A stretch of DNA of 64,000 nt from Chrysomallon squamiferum (lineage: Eukaryota; Mollusca; Gastropoda; Neomphalida; Peltospiridae), in NCBI GenBank assembly GCA_012295275.1, contig CM022667.1, forward strand, positions 5,776,063 to 5,840,062. Direction: 5' to 3'. Shown in pieces: positions 1 to 15,800 of the stretch (within the stretch, counting starts at the first letter, position 1; every line of letters starts with the position of its first letter). The notes beneath the pieces were generated by a model. The model made no database searches and had not been told where the DNA came from. It saw only the letters and a program-made list of their open reading frames with translations. Both the position numbers and the translations under genes were made by a program.

Positions 1-290
1 AACAGATTTGTATTCAAACTATTTGGCAACAAGCAAGGTAGTCTGATCTCCTTGAAATACCCTCGATGTATACCCAATATTGGGTTCAAAGGAGCACACA
101 CTAGTCTTTGTGTATATTTATATCAAAAAATTAACCTTCCCGTCATTATGGTAAATTACAACTAAAATTTTTATAAATCTTGTGTATCAAAATAAATAAA
201 TAAACAAAATTCATATTTAATTCTTGTAAAACAAAAATCAGTAGGAATTATTTTATATTTCTTACATTGTCAAGATTATTCTCATTTTAG

Positions 291-310
291 GAAAGTCTAA
301 AACTGTTTAA
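291..310 (+). pseudogene. relic of cytoplasmic mini-exon 9, gene A
   Basis: A polypyrimidine tract and AG are followed by GAAAGTCTAA, matching the start of the juxtamembrane exon of gene C (AAAAGTCTAA at 45551). Read in the family phase it runs into TAA after five codons and no donor is visible, so it looks dead. If so, gene A lacks a normal link between membrane helix and tail. The match is short and could be chance. Confidence 0.35.
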
Positions 311-578
311 TAATAAAACAATAAAACAAAATTTATGATTAATTTCTCAACAATTTAAGCCTGATTTACTTCTGCATCAACAATATCATTTTGATATCTT
401 AATATTATGGGTAATTTAAAAATAATTATAATAATGTATATACACAGACACGCACAAATATAAACTTTTAAATAAACTAAAATTCAAGAATTCTCCACTT
501 CTGATTGATTTTTGTTTCTGTTCTTGTTGTTGCTATGTTCTTGTTCTTTTTGTTCTTGATGTTATTTGCTTGTTTCAG

Positions 579-1304
579 ACAGTTTAACACTGGAGTACAG
601 GAATCTTCTCTCTGTGATGATCTTCAACAAAATCAAGGTCAGTATATACATACAAAGTGCAACAGGTTAAAGTTTCTGTGATGCTGATCAGTTAAATGAG
701 AAACACGCTGTACGCCTGTAATTTTTGTTTTCAAAATTTCTAAGAAATCATGTACAGAAATACAATGCCCTTTTTGGTCGTATTACAGTAATATCGTCTT
801 TATTATCAGTAAAGGATGTGATCAGAATTCACGGTAAAATATAGCTTGAAAAGGTAAAAAATAAAGTTCCATTGATACATTTTAATAAGAAAGAAAATAA
901 TCGGTGAAAGTGTACAGCTTGGTTATTACATGTTAACAGTAACTGTGATAAGACGTAATTTATATAAAAGTAATGTAAGTATTATTTTGTTTTGTCATTA
1001 ATCTTATATAAAAACAACGAAAGCAACACAACGTGCTACTACTGCTGCCTGTGTTGATATTACTATTATTTTTATTTTTATCCTATTAGTAATACTGTGA
1101 TAACTACAGTTCCAGTTTAATGTGTAACTCTGTAATCAAGACTATTTTTCAGATACTGACAGAAACACGGATACTACAAACAATTACTCATCACTGGAAG
1201 CTAGAAAAGACTCACCACACTCTGAACTCACTGTGTATGAAGTCACAGGCTCAACTCAGATGTTTTTGATTGTGTCTTGTATTTCATATTTGCTTATTCA
1301 ATGA
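579..1304 (+). CDS. Gene A, 3' end: degenerate cytoplasmic tail of Ig receptor
   Basis: Two exons are visible: 579-637 (59 bp, identical in length to exon 10 of genes B and C) and 1153-1304 (homologous to their terminal exon). Both have clean TTTCAG or TTTTTCAG acceptors and the first has a GTCAGT donor. The first encodes QFNTGVQESSLCDDL..., where B and C have SFYDDL or SLYDDL, so the tyrosine is cysteine. The last exon keeps NNYSSLEARKDSP but then reads HSEL instead of YSVL. The last 20 or so residues differ from B and C and end in a hydrophobic run (MFLIVSCISYLL) before TGA at 1302-1304. No ectodomain or membrane exon is seen in bases 1-578. It is either the tail of a diverged, signalling-dead paralogue or a pseudogene. 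Confidence 0.6.
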
Positions 1305-1719
1305 ACCTGAACTGATGTCTGACATTTGATGATATCTTCAAATTATAATTAAGTAACATCCATACAAATAACCTGAATTTCGTGTGCATTTGAGTGAGAG
1401 AGAGATGGATAGAGAGATATAGAGAGATAGATATATATTTATTATATTTGGAATTAAACAATGTATACACACTTATGAACTCTAGTACAGTATTACACGA
1501 ACAGACTTCGGTGTGTGAAAAAAAAAATAATAATAATAAATAAATAAACAATAAAATAAAGAAACGAAGATAAATGAATGAATGAAAATTGTGCCACTTC
1601 ATGATTTTTTGTATGCTCTTATACGTAAAATGAAACCATATTTATACTTAAGTCTGAATAGTAATATATATTTAACAATATAAATATAATGTCACCTTTT
1701 GTCGGTATTTGGGGTTTAT

Positions 1720-1919
1720 NNNNNNNNNNNNNNNNNNNNNNNNNNNNNNNNNNNNNNNNNNNNNNNNNNNNNNNNNNNNNNNNNNNNNNNNNNNNNNNNN
1801 NNNNNNNNNNNNNNNNNNNNNNNNNNNNNNNNNNNNNNNNNNNNNNNNNNNNNNNNNNNNNNNNNNNNNNNNNNNNNNNNNNNNNNNNNNNNNNNNNNNN
1901 NNNNNNNNNNNNNNNNNNN
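1720..1919. other. assembly gap, 200 N
   Basis: Exactly 200 undetermined bases, a conventional placeholder for a gap of unknown size. Order and distance between gene A and everything to its right therefore depend on scaffolding. Confidence 0.97.
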
Positions 1920-2832
1920 CTGGAATGTTGTTACTGAGTTATGCATGTCACATCACACAACATTTGAATAATATTGTCATGGTATTAAATAATTATGCTC
2001 TTGATCTGTGCATTTGACCTCATGGAACTGGTGACCTTGAAACAAACCTAATTTACAGTTTTGTCAAAATGTATTTTACAAAATGTATAAAAGATATAGA
2101 TGTAGTCACATAAATAATGCTTAGAATGACTTTTCCTATTTGATATTTATAATTGATATCATTTCAAGTGGCATGTTAATGTGTGTTCAGTTTGAAATTC
2201 CATTATTTACCTGATCTTATGATCTGTTATTTATTTGTATCTGTGCTTTTGTTTCGCTTGTTTATTTATAATGTTTTGATCTATAAGTAATAGAAAAAAA
2301 TAGTTTTGTGGCAGAAACATTACAATTAATAAATTTACCAAAACAACCAGAAACACAAATAATTCTTAGAAAAACAACTCTCCTTAATAATACAGTCTAC
2401 TAATAAATGTTTAATGCATCTGAAGTATAGCTTTTTTATTTATTTGAAAGTAAGTTGATATAAATACATTTTTATTATCAAAACATGTTACTGTAATTAT
2501 CTAACTAAGATAGAAAATCTGCAAATCCAAGTATATGAAATTAAGGTTTAAATATTTATAAGTAAACTGGAAAAAAATAAAATGAGAGATTAATTAATAT
2601 GACAACATTCTCGAGGTTTGTGTGAATCATACAGCAGGTTGATGTTCCAAAACTAGGTATTACTGGGAACTCAGTCATGCTAACTGAACGTTTTGCTGAT
2701 ATATTTTTATGTTAATATACTTCCTGGAAAATCCTGACCTAGAACTTCAGCACATCGGCAGGTATTTTCATGCTTTGATTGTGACACAGCTATATCCACT
2801 GCATCAGCACTTTCTCCAAGTCTTCACTTTAC
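1920..2832 (+). repeat. segmental duplicate of gene D region, lacking the Ig exon
   Basis: This block is collinear with 5133-6333. Shared stretches include GTTGTTACTGAGT, the GTGTGTTCAGTTTGAAATTC segment, TTTAATGCATC and GAAAGTAAGTTGATATAAAT, and the shared right part runs to about 2832. The roughly 390 bp that carry the Ig exon in the other copy are absent here: the sequence passes from a T-rich tract straight to TGAAAGTAAG, the exon's last bases and donor. It is a non-coding relic of a gene D-like locus. Confidence 0.75.
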
Positions 2833-3070
2833 CCATAAATATTCCTATTGTCACCATTGTGAATCATGAAACATCTTCTACCAGGCAATTCCTTCCAAGT
2901 ACTCTGCCAGTTCGTACCTCCATCCTCTTGCTTGTCATCCTCTACATCGTTGCCCTTCATAGGTTTTTTAAGTCTTGATTATTTACTGAAGTGTCCAGCC
3001 CAGGACCACTTCCATCTTCTAACATGTTCAGTCACTTTTCTGATTTCAGCTTGCATCATTGTTTATTTTT
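2790..3070 (-). mobile_element. decayed LINE reverse-transcriptase C-terminus
   Basis: Read on the minus strand, fragments in different frames resemble the C-terminal tail of invertebrate LINE ORF2 proteins: VTEHVRRWKWSWAGHF (near 3058-3000; compare the usual W-x-W-x-GH motif), then RYELAEYLEGIA (near 2918-2883), then EDLEKVLMQW (near 2826-2797). Stops and frameshifts separate them, so it is inactive. The left part lies inside the duplicated block and recurs near 6290-6333. The assignment is by motif memory, not a search. Confidence 0.5.
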
Positions 3071-3144
3071 CACTCAGTGCCTTCTCTGGTCTCTGTTTTG
3101 GTATTTTTGTAGCAGTTTGTGTAAGTTTGCACATGGGTAGGTAA

Positions 3145-4487
3145 TTCTTGAGATCTTTGTTATTTCCTTAGCATTCTTGTTTTTTTTTATGTTTATGCAA
3201 TATTAAACAGTAAACAACAAAAAAAGCAATACAATGTGGTGCATGAAATATTTCTGGCAGCCATAAAAATTTCTGACATTAGATGAAGGCAATAATCATA
3301 AAATCAGCAAGTTGAAGTTTCCGCTTGCTCTGCTAATCATGTGGGTTAACTTAGTTCTGCATTGCAAATTTAGATGGTATTCTTACTCCCCTTAAACTAT
3401 GCTGTGACAAACTTTTACTTTTTTATATTAATTTTGATTTGGTGGAGGGACAAACAATGTCTCATGAGCATTAATTTCTGTCCTTTTAGCAACTTGCTTG
3501 TTAACTTCAATTCAAATATAACTCTGGATCTATGTTTAATGCAAATGCATAAGTGAATATACAACAGTCAGGGGAGAGATGAAGCCATATATCCTTGTGA
3601 GCAAAGGTTATATCAGTGATTGTGGATTTAAGCATTCAGTTGTAACAGCCATAATCAATTTAACATCCCCAGCTATTATGAAAAACATAACTTTATACAA
3701 AACTTCCTTAATTAAATACATATATAGCATTCTTGCATATTGATATTTACCTGCGGTATTTGTTTGCAGTTGTTGGGACTGATTGTTACTGAAGGAAAAC
3801 GCTTATCAAAGAAACATAAATAATTTACATAACTGAAATAAATAATATACCTTTCTTAAATTTTCACAACAAAAGCTGTTTCACTTTTCAGTGTCCCTAT
3901 TGAAGAGAAAAAATACTTGAGAGAAAAACGGCTGTACTCTTTCTCAGATACATAATTATAATAAATAATAAAATATGTACTTAAAGTAGCAAACGATGTT
4001 AGATATGAGCAAACATTTTTTTGTATCGTTTGACATTTTTACTGAAATATTATACAGAAATAATGAATTCAAAAATGAAAAAGCACTCACCGATGTAGAG
4101 TCGTTAGCCCGGAATCACGACACAGTGCAGGAAGTAAATTATCAATAAGCAGGCATCGGGACCATTCAATACAACCGAATTAGGTTTTGGTTTGTAAATA
4201 ACAGCAAACTTGACTGAGGTTATTAAAAGTGGTTAAAACATGGTTTATAAGACAGTAAAGCAATAACGTGAAAATAAAGAAATGTTTTTGAAATAGAGTT
4301 TATGCCATACATTATAATAATAAATTATAAATTGCTGATGAAAAATGTATCAGGTTTTGACAGATTATCGTTGTTGTTATTTTTTCTTTCTTCTTTGTTT
4401 GCCTTTACATTTTCCCCCTCAGTGCCACCTAAACCAGTTGGCTTGAAAGGGCTCGTACAAATAGGACTCATTTGTACAAAAAGGAAA
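3145..4487. other. AT-rich intergenic, no gene recognised
   Basis: I see no supported exon or element. Short reading frames here have no domain signal. The stretch 4080-4250 is less AT-rich and lies just upstream of the gene D signal-peptide exon, so it may include its promoter, but no element is clear. Confidence 0.5.
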
Positions 4488-8834
<4,347 letters not shown>

Positions 8835-8921
8835 TATTTAACAAATTAATTAATTAGATGAACAAATTTATTCTTTTATGTTTTGAAATAACTTTATGTG
8901 TTGAAGAGTTTCTCAGAATTT

Positions 8922-9025
<104 letters not shown>

Positions 9026-9741
9026 GAAGATAAGTTATAACCATTTCCTTTGTTCTCGTACTTATATATATATCGTTCTTTGTGTAAACTGTTCTTCTGA
9101 AGCAACTTGGTCTTGAGATCTGCTACTGGTCTTGTATCACGCATGTTTCACTTTCTGGCTTGTTTTAGAGTTTCTCTTTCAGATAGAGCTCGGTTTATTA
9201 AAAATGTGATGTTTAATATGTTCATTTACTTTATTTACTACCTCATTTGGTTTTGATATATTAGTTATGATTGTTGTTAAGCTTTATACTGAATGAATAC
9301 TAGCTAGTTTTCATGTAAATCCTATAAGTGAATAAATATAATATTTCTATCTTAAAAATTTGTGTTGTTGTGTTGTCTGCTGGAACGGTAACGTAGGAAA
9401 TGTGTTTGTCAAAACTGTTTCAGTAACCAATATTTATTTTTGTTTTCTTTTGACTTGTTTTAAGAGCGGTTTACATTTTTGTCCTATTTTGTTAGTAAGT
9501 TTGATATTCTAAAGTATTTCCATTCATATGTTATTAGGAACTATGCTTATAGAGTTGATATTGTTGTTGTTGTTCGCCCATTTTCTATATAAAGCTTGGA
9601 CTAATATAATTGTATCTAATATAGTTCTTCTTAGTTTAAGATTAATTCGAATAATATTACGTTAGATTTACGTAATTATTACGTTATGACTTTGTTATGA
9701 TTAGGTAATTTTCATTACGACCTAACTACGTAAATGCGCCG

Positions 9742-10510
9742 ATGGTTAGTTACGCTGACAGAGACATAGGTGTTGTGGGATTGACTGGAAAACTGTTCAC
9801 AGGCCCGTGGATTAAAATGTTTTCTATTTCAGCAGAAGGACCAGTCAGTTATGTTGAAGCCATCAGAGAAGTAAAGAATGTGTTTAATGCACTTGCTAAT
9901 GCTGCCAAAGCTCTAATGTATCTGCTGAGAGAGATTGAGATTCCTTTAGTAATGTAATTTACGATCTGTTACAATGCTGTCACTTCTGCATATTCCAAGT
10001 ATGATCTGGTCAGAGACATGCTTTTGTACTGACTTATTGCGACAGCAGCTTTTTTAGACAGTACATTAGCTACTTTGAAAACGATCCTACATCCCAGCTG
10101 ACAAACCGGCAAGACATTGTGGGCAGAGAAAAGAAGAAGAAAAAACACAAATAAATAAATAAAAAAGAGATGGAAGTTGAAATAACACTGAAATCTCTGA
10201 AAACTAAGAACATTATGCCAGCGTTTCCTGAACTGGAAGAAAAAGTCCTGTCAGACCTGGCAGATATTATGTCTGAGACGGTTTTGAGCAGAGACTTGTG
10301 TCATCTGTGGTTTGACGCTACATCTCAGATTAACGTGACGTACTCTGGGAAGGTAGAAAGGTTACAGAAAAGGTTCGTACAAACCAGTGTATGTAGTGGT
10401 TGCCTACTGGAACAAAAATGGCACATTTGATACTGCAATTGATTATGATACATCCTCAAAATTTGAACTTGTCATAGATACTATTATGGGGGACCTGATA
10501 CTGTCATCAC
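9742..10510 (+). pseudogene. decayed coding fragment, unrecognised
   Basis: Three protein-like pieces lie in different frames: 9742-9957 (GLTGKLFTGPWIKMF, SYVEAIREVKNVFNAL), 10170-10430 (FPELEEKVLSDLADIM) and about 10370-10500 in another frame (YVVVAYWNKNGTFDTAIDYD). Composition is more balanced and codon-like than the flanks, but stops and frameshifts separate the parts. It looks like an old transposon ORF or processed pseudogene. I do not recognise the family. Confidence 0.4.
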
Positions 10511-10661
10511 TAATAATATAATCACTATATAATCAGTAATCTCATAGCAGTACAGTGAATGGATTTTTGCTCTCAAACCAGATCGTCATTTGAATTGTTC
10601 TGGTGTTGTCTTTAATTATTACCTTTCTTTCTTTTGTTTGAAGAGCGAAAAAACGTGTGAA

Positions 10662-10664
10662 AAA

Positions 10665-10711
<47 letters not shown>
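10662..10711. repeat. (AAAT)n microsatellite
   Basis: About 12 tandem AAAT units. Confidence 0.95.
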
Positions 10712-11039
10712 GAAAATGAATATTCCTCGTGTACTCCATCAATGATTGAATCAGTGTTCTTGAAAACAAATTTGAATATATTTAATAATTATAGAGATGC
10801 CTGCAGAACTGTTCTTTATCATGGAGCTGATATGCATTGAAAATATAGTTCCCCGCCCCCACCAAAAAGAAAAAAACAAAAATCCCCACAATATTACAAG
10901 TGCAAAGGATCCATAATGGCAATCTGAAGAAAAATTTAAATAAAATGATGATTAAATAAAGCGATTTTGTTTTCGCTTGTTTGGTTGCTTTCTGGGGCAG
11001 TCGCAACATTAAGTAATTAGGCCTACATGTAATTCCTTT

Positions 11040-11310
11040 GTGAAGAACAAGAAGAAACAGACCTGCCTGCTCATAGACAGGACAGTACCTTCAGAGAGAA
11101 ATGTGTCAGTCAAAGAAATGTACAAACGACTTGAAATAGAGACCAGCAAGATGTGGGAGATGAGAAGAACAAGAGCCCAGTTACAAAGAAGGATCTGGAA
11201 GATCCAGAGTAACATCTTCATAGCAAAACAAGAGAAGATTACTCTTCTAGGAACAGAAAACCAGAATCCGTTCAACACTAAACACTGGACTAGTAATGAA
11301 AATGTAAACA
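11040..11310 (+). mobile_element. LINE ORF2 C-terminal fragment
   Basis: The frame encodes LLIDRTVPSERNVSVKE followed by KRLEIETSKMWEM. This matches in order a motif set common after the reverse-transcriptase domain of animal LINE proteins (IDxAVPxDxNVxxKE ... DLxxEIxRMW). No RT catalytic motif lies upstream, so it is a 5'-truncated or decayed remnant. The (AAT)n tract at 11311 follows directly and may be its 3' tail or a later expansion. Confidence 0.55.

Positions 11311-11403
<93 letters not shown>
11311..11403. repeat. (AAT)n microsatellite
   Basis: About 31 AAT units abutting the LINE fragment. Confidence 0.95.
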
Positions 11404-11405
<2 letters not shown>

Positions 11406-12239
11406 TCGGTGCTACTTAAATTGTATCTAATGAAGTAAATGTTATATTTTAAATTTACTTAACAGTTCATACCTAATATATATCAAGATATGAACTGTAA
11501 AACCCCATACTGTGCGGTTTTAGTTTATTATCTGTGAAAAGAGATTAAAGACATGTAGGTATGTTAATTTCTATCGTAGCAGTGTCTACATCTTCACATA
11601 ATCAGCAAATGATACTCAAATAGTTGTCGGGGAAGAAAAAACAGTCTTCTTCCTAAGAAAATATATTTGCTGTGTAGAATAATCCTATTTGTAAATCAAA
11701 TTATTTACCATCAGCGAATAGTTAAACTCTATTTGTGTGTCAGTTTTAAGTCTTTTCTTCAGTTCTGACTTAATATGTTCTAGATGTATCACAGTCACGT
11801 TATGGTTACTAAACTGTTTAGAAACCCTTACCAGGACAAAGACTGGCCTGTTATACAAGAAATAATAAAGTATTTACTTTCAAGAATAGGAAAAATAAAA
11901 AATCCCAGTTTATCTCATAAGGATTTTGTGAAACGTTCGTTTGTAATTAATGAAACCGTTTTAAAGTTATCTTTGTAGTTAATTAAATTGTACATACGTG
12001 ATACGGCTAAAAATCCTTTCTAACGCCATTCTGTGACGTGAGTTGTATTACTAGCAAACAGACAGTTGGAAAAAGCAGAATAAAATTAAAATGTATGAAA
12101 GGAAAAAAATGAATAAATCAGTTCATTAATAAAAGGAAAATAATTAAAACAAAATAAATAAGTGCAATTTTTTTCCCCAAGAAATGAAATTATATATATA
12201 ATTTTATAAAATATTAAATTAGGTTTGGCAAAACTAAAT
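11404..12239. other. AT-rich intergenic, no gene recognised
   Basis: The reading frame at 11784-11978 has no recognisable motif and AT-rich codon use, so I do not support it as a gene. Confidence 0.4.
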
Positions 12240-12243
12240 AAAA

Positions 12244-12255
12244 TAAACAAACAAA

Positions 12256-12302
<47 letters not shown>

Positions 12303-12320
12303 AAGAATAAATAAATAAAT
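12244..12320. repeat. (AAAT)n microsatellite upstream of gene B
   Basis: An interrupted AAAT/AAAC tract just before the conserved 5' block of gene B. Confidence 0.9.
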
Positions 12321-12355
12321 AATATAAACATATATCCATATATATATATATTAAT

Positions 12356-12530
12356 TTTAGGATCACTTGAACATGTTTAGCCTCATCTCGGGCCATAACT
12401 CTCTGTACCTACCCGCTGTCGAGATAATATCTAGCCTCGTTTCCAGTTTCTTATTCAGTACTGTAAACTTAGTGGAAGTTCGCGGTGAGATAGTCTGTGC
12501 TATCAAATGATCGCCAGTAATTTAATAAAA
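12356..12530 (+). promoter_or_regulatory. conserved 5' block of gene B (candidate promoter/5' UTR)
   Basis: This block matches 29846-30010 upstream of gene C: TTTAGGATCA, CCATAAC, TGTACCTACCCGCTG, GAGATAAT, AGTGGAAGTTCGCGGTGAG, TATCAAATGATCG and CAAAACAAGGA occur in the same order, 230-400 bp before the start ATG. It is better conserved and more GC-rich than the neighbouring intergenic DNA, which suggests regulatory or leader function. No TATA box is assigned. Confidence 0.55.
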
Positions 12531-12745
12531 CATCAAAACAAGGATTTGTATGATATTTAGTCACTATAATACTGTAACTTTAATTTAAATCTAAAATGGA
12601 ATCTTACTGCATTAATTAAATCAGGATAAAAGTACGCATTGTTGACAGAAACAAACGAGGAAGTTTACAGCAAGTGAAAGCGTCGTTTCTTCTCAGAACG
12701 GGATTTTTTATTTAAAGTATTCACGTTATTTATAATTAATTAATT

Positions 12746-12821
12746 ATGTCTGCGATGTTTATGACTGTTGACAAGCAACTGATTTTAATGGTTTTCTTGT
12801 TGAACAGTGTTGCTTATTCAG
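12746..12821 (+). CDS. Gene B exon 1, signal peptide
   Basis: Encodes MSAMFMTVDKQLILMVFLLN and a small-residue cleavage region (SVAYS), then GTAAGT in phase 1. It aligns with the gene C leader (MFSTVDKKLIFVVFFLSSV), which favours the inner ATG at 12758 as an alternative start. Confidence 0.85.
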
Positions 12822-15800
12822 GTAAGTTTACTGAAACTGTAAAACAAAACAATTTAAAAATTAGAAAACTTCATAAAATTCAGTCTTCATTGGTTGTCAC
12901 CTGTGAAAATTATAAAAAATTATTCTTTGATACTTTTGTTAATACAGATAATGACTTTTTGTGATTTAACTAAATACATTATGTCTGTTATTAAACAAAC
13001 ATTATTTTGAATATTAAATAAATTGTTTATCTCACTCTTTAGGTTCTCAAAATATTCATAAAATGGAAAACAGGTATTATCTGGAAATGATTTAATAAAT
13101 GTTTTGGTATTTGCATTTTATTCAGTTTTATTTATTTATTTATTTATTTATTCATTCAATAAGATTAAAAAATAAAAAAAAATAAAAAAATATGCCTCTC
13201 ATAACTGAGCATTTCTTTATTCTTGCTGAAATGACTTTTTAAAATTATAAGCAGTTTTGAATATATATTTGTAATTAATACTGAAATAAATATGTTCTTA
13301 TTATTTCTTATTTATTTTCTCAGATTTGAAATTATTATCATTAATCAGGAGAAATAAATAATATCTGTTTTATTATGATTGCATACAATCTAGGTATAAA
13401 TATGTTGACAGGCAATAGAAGGTAGTTATGTATCAATGTCTGTTTGTGTTCTTATGTTCAGTTTCTCATATTGTACAAAATTAAAAATCATTTAATTATC
13501 TTTCAGTCTTCTTAACAAATGACAAAAATTACATTGTGATATGGTTGTGTGTTATTTTTCCATGAACTATTGCATTGGATAAAACTAATTTTGTTTCTAA
13601 TTTCAAAAAGGATGTTTATGTTAATTTAAGAGAAATTAACAATTTACAACATGAATGGAATACACACCTCAACACCCCAAAATGTTACAAATACTAAATT
13701 TCCTAAAACTGTACATATCTAAACTGTAATAGGAAGAGAAAAACAATAAAAAAAAGTTTTCGTTTGACAGTTATGAACAAGTTTTTTTTCTGATAGTATT
13801 GGTCTGTATTTGTGCTAAAAAGTCATGTAAAACTATGTTTATTCAATGTTCATATACTCACTTTTAAAAAATCACTATAATGTTTCTTCCATTTATATAT
13901 ATATATGATAAAATATATATATGGTAATCAAAAATGGTATCACTTCACAGCACTACAGGTCATTATCTGTATTGTTGTTGATGTATGAATTCTCATAAGA
14001 AAGTCACAAATTTCATATATAATCTCTTAAGGTAGAAATTTATTTAGAAAATGTAAAAATATACATATAAAATATCTAAATATCTTCATATGAACAAGGA
14101 AAGTTATTAAGAGCAGCAAGAATATACTGTTTGATAATTATATTTTCATATACAATAAAAATAGATTTTCATGAAAGAAAATTATCTAAAATATCTGAAT
14201 ATCACTCTTTGATTACTGAACAAAATGATGCACTCTGTTTAGTAAAATAACCGTGCAGTGAATTATATTAGAAATATTAAATAATTATCATAAATGATTA
14301 CAGTATTCCTTTTAAACAGTTTTTTTCCTAAATTTATTTTACAGATTGTGTTTCACTGACTTTGTCTGGATCTTCATCTCATTTAGTCAAAGACAAACAG
14401 TTTACTCTGACTTGTACAGTGTCAGGTGCTGAAAATCTTCAAGACAGAATAGCATTTTATAAAGATGGTGGTAGTGTGAATTTTGCTTCACTCAGACAGA
14501 AACTAGATCAATGTTCTGTGTGGAATGGTCCAGCTGACAGACAGAGTTATTCTGTAGAGTGTGGAGATGGGACAAACAGCAGACTGTCAACCACTAAGAA
14601 CTATTCTGTGACAATTAACAAAGCTTCAGATCAGGATGTTGCAGACTGGTTTTGTAAACTGAATACTGCTAGAATGTCCAGTAACACACTGAGATTAGAA
14701 ATGAGCAGTAAGTAAATAATTATATTTTTATGAAAAAGACTTTATTAGAGTAATAAAATAAACTGTTTTAATAAAACAAAATAAACAGGAAATTTATATA
14801 ATTCTAATAATTCAATTAACTTTATATATATATACAGTGTTAATATTCATTTTTACTGTAAATATCTTTTAAGAGTGTTAATTTACTTAATTTATTAATA
14901 TATTTTATTATATTTTGTTTTTTATTTTTTATTTATTATTTGATTATTATTATTTTGTTTTGTTCTTGCTGTTGTATCAGTTCCACTTTCATGAATTATA
15001 GCTATTGCAAAAAACCCACAAACACTGAGCCTATTATGAAGTATTTGACTTAAAGGCAAAAGATGTTCAACCAGTGTTGATACTGATTAGTGCTTTATAT
15101 TTGTGTGGATGGATGGAAATATGCTGAAAATAATGTTAGCACAGCATTTCAAATATATTTTTTGAGAAGCTTATTTCATTTCTCAAATACAGGTGAAATT
15201 TGAGTTCATGTTACCAACTTTAAATATAAACCAGTTTTAATGGTTAGTTCAGTAAGAAAAAAAGCACAGACACTGGTCAAAGCTATAGCAAACATTTCCA
15301 AAAAATTAAAAAAAAAGTAATTATTGAGATAGTAAAAGTATTGTTATTTAAAAACAAATCAATGTAAGAAATAGATATATGAAATATTTTTTTTTAAATT
15401 TGGAAAAGGATCGATGCTGAGATCATTGACATGTGAATCAATAGATTTGCAAAAGCATAAATGATATTTAATCTTATATCTGGTAGCTGAAACTGATTCC
15501 TGTAATATTTTAGACTTCTTAATATGAATTTATTAACTAACTGCTATTTTTGAATTGGTTAGACAGAAGCCAAGTGTTGGTAATCAATAAAACAAAGTTT
15601 TTATTTGACAAACATGAAATCATTCTATCTTCAAGTTTTAAAAATAATTTTCATATAACATAATTAAGACCTTATAATTTATAACATAATGTACAGTAAT
15701 CCCTTGATTAGTGAGGTTAATTAATTCTCCAATATCACAACATATATCTGAACCACATTAGTTAATCATAAAAACCAAAGAAATAATTATAATGAATCAT

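Noticed and set aside
2709-3144. plus-strand frames of about 90 residues
   Set aside because: They are antisense to the LINE C-terminal relic, which explains the coding-like composition.
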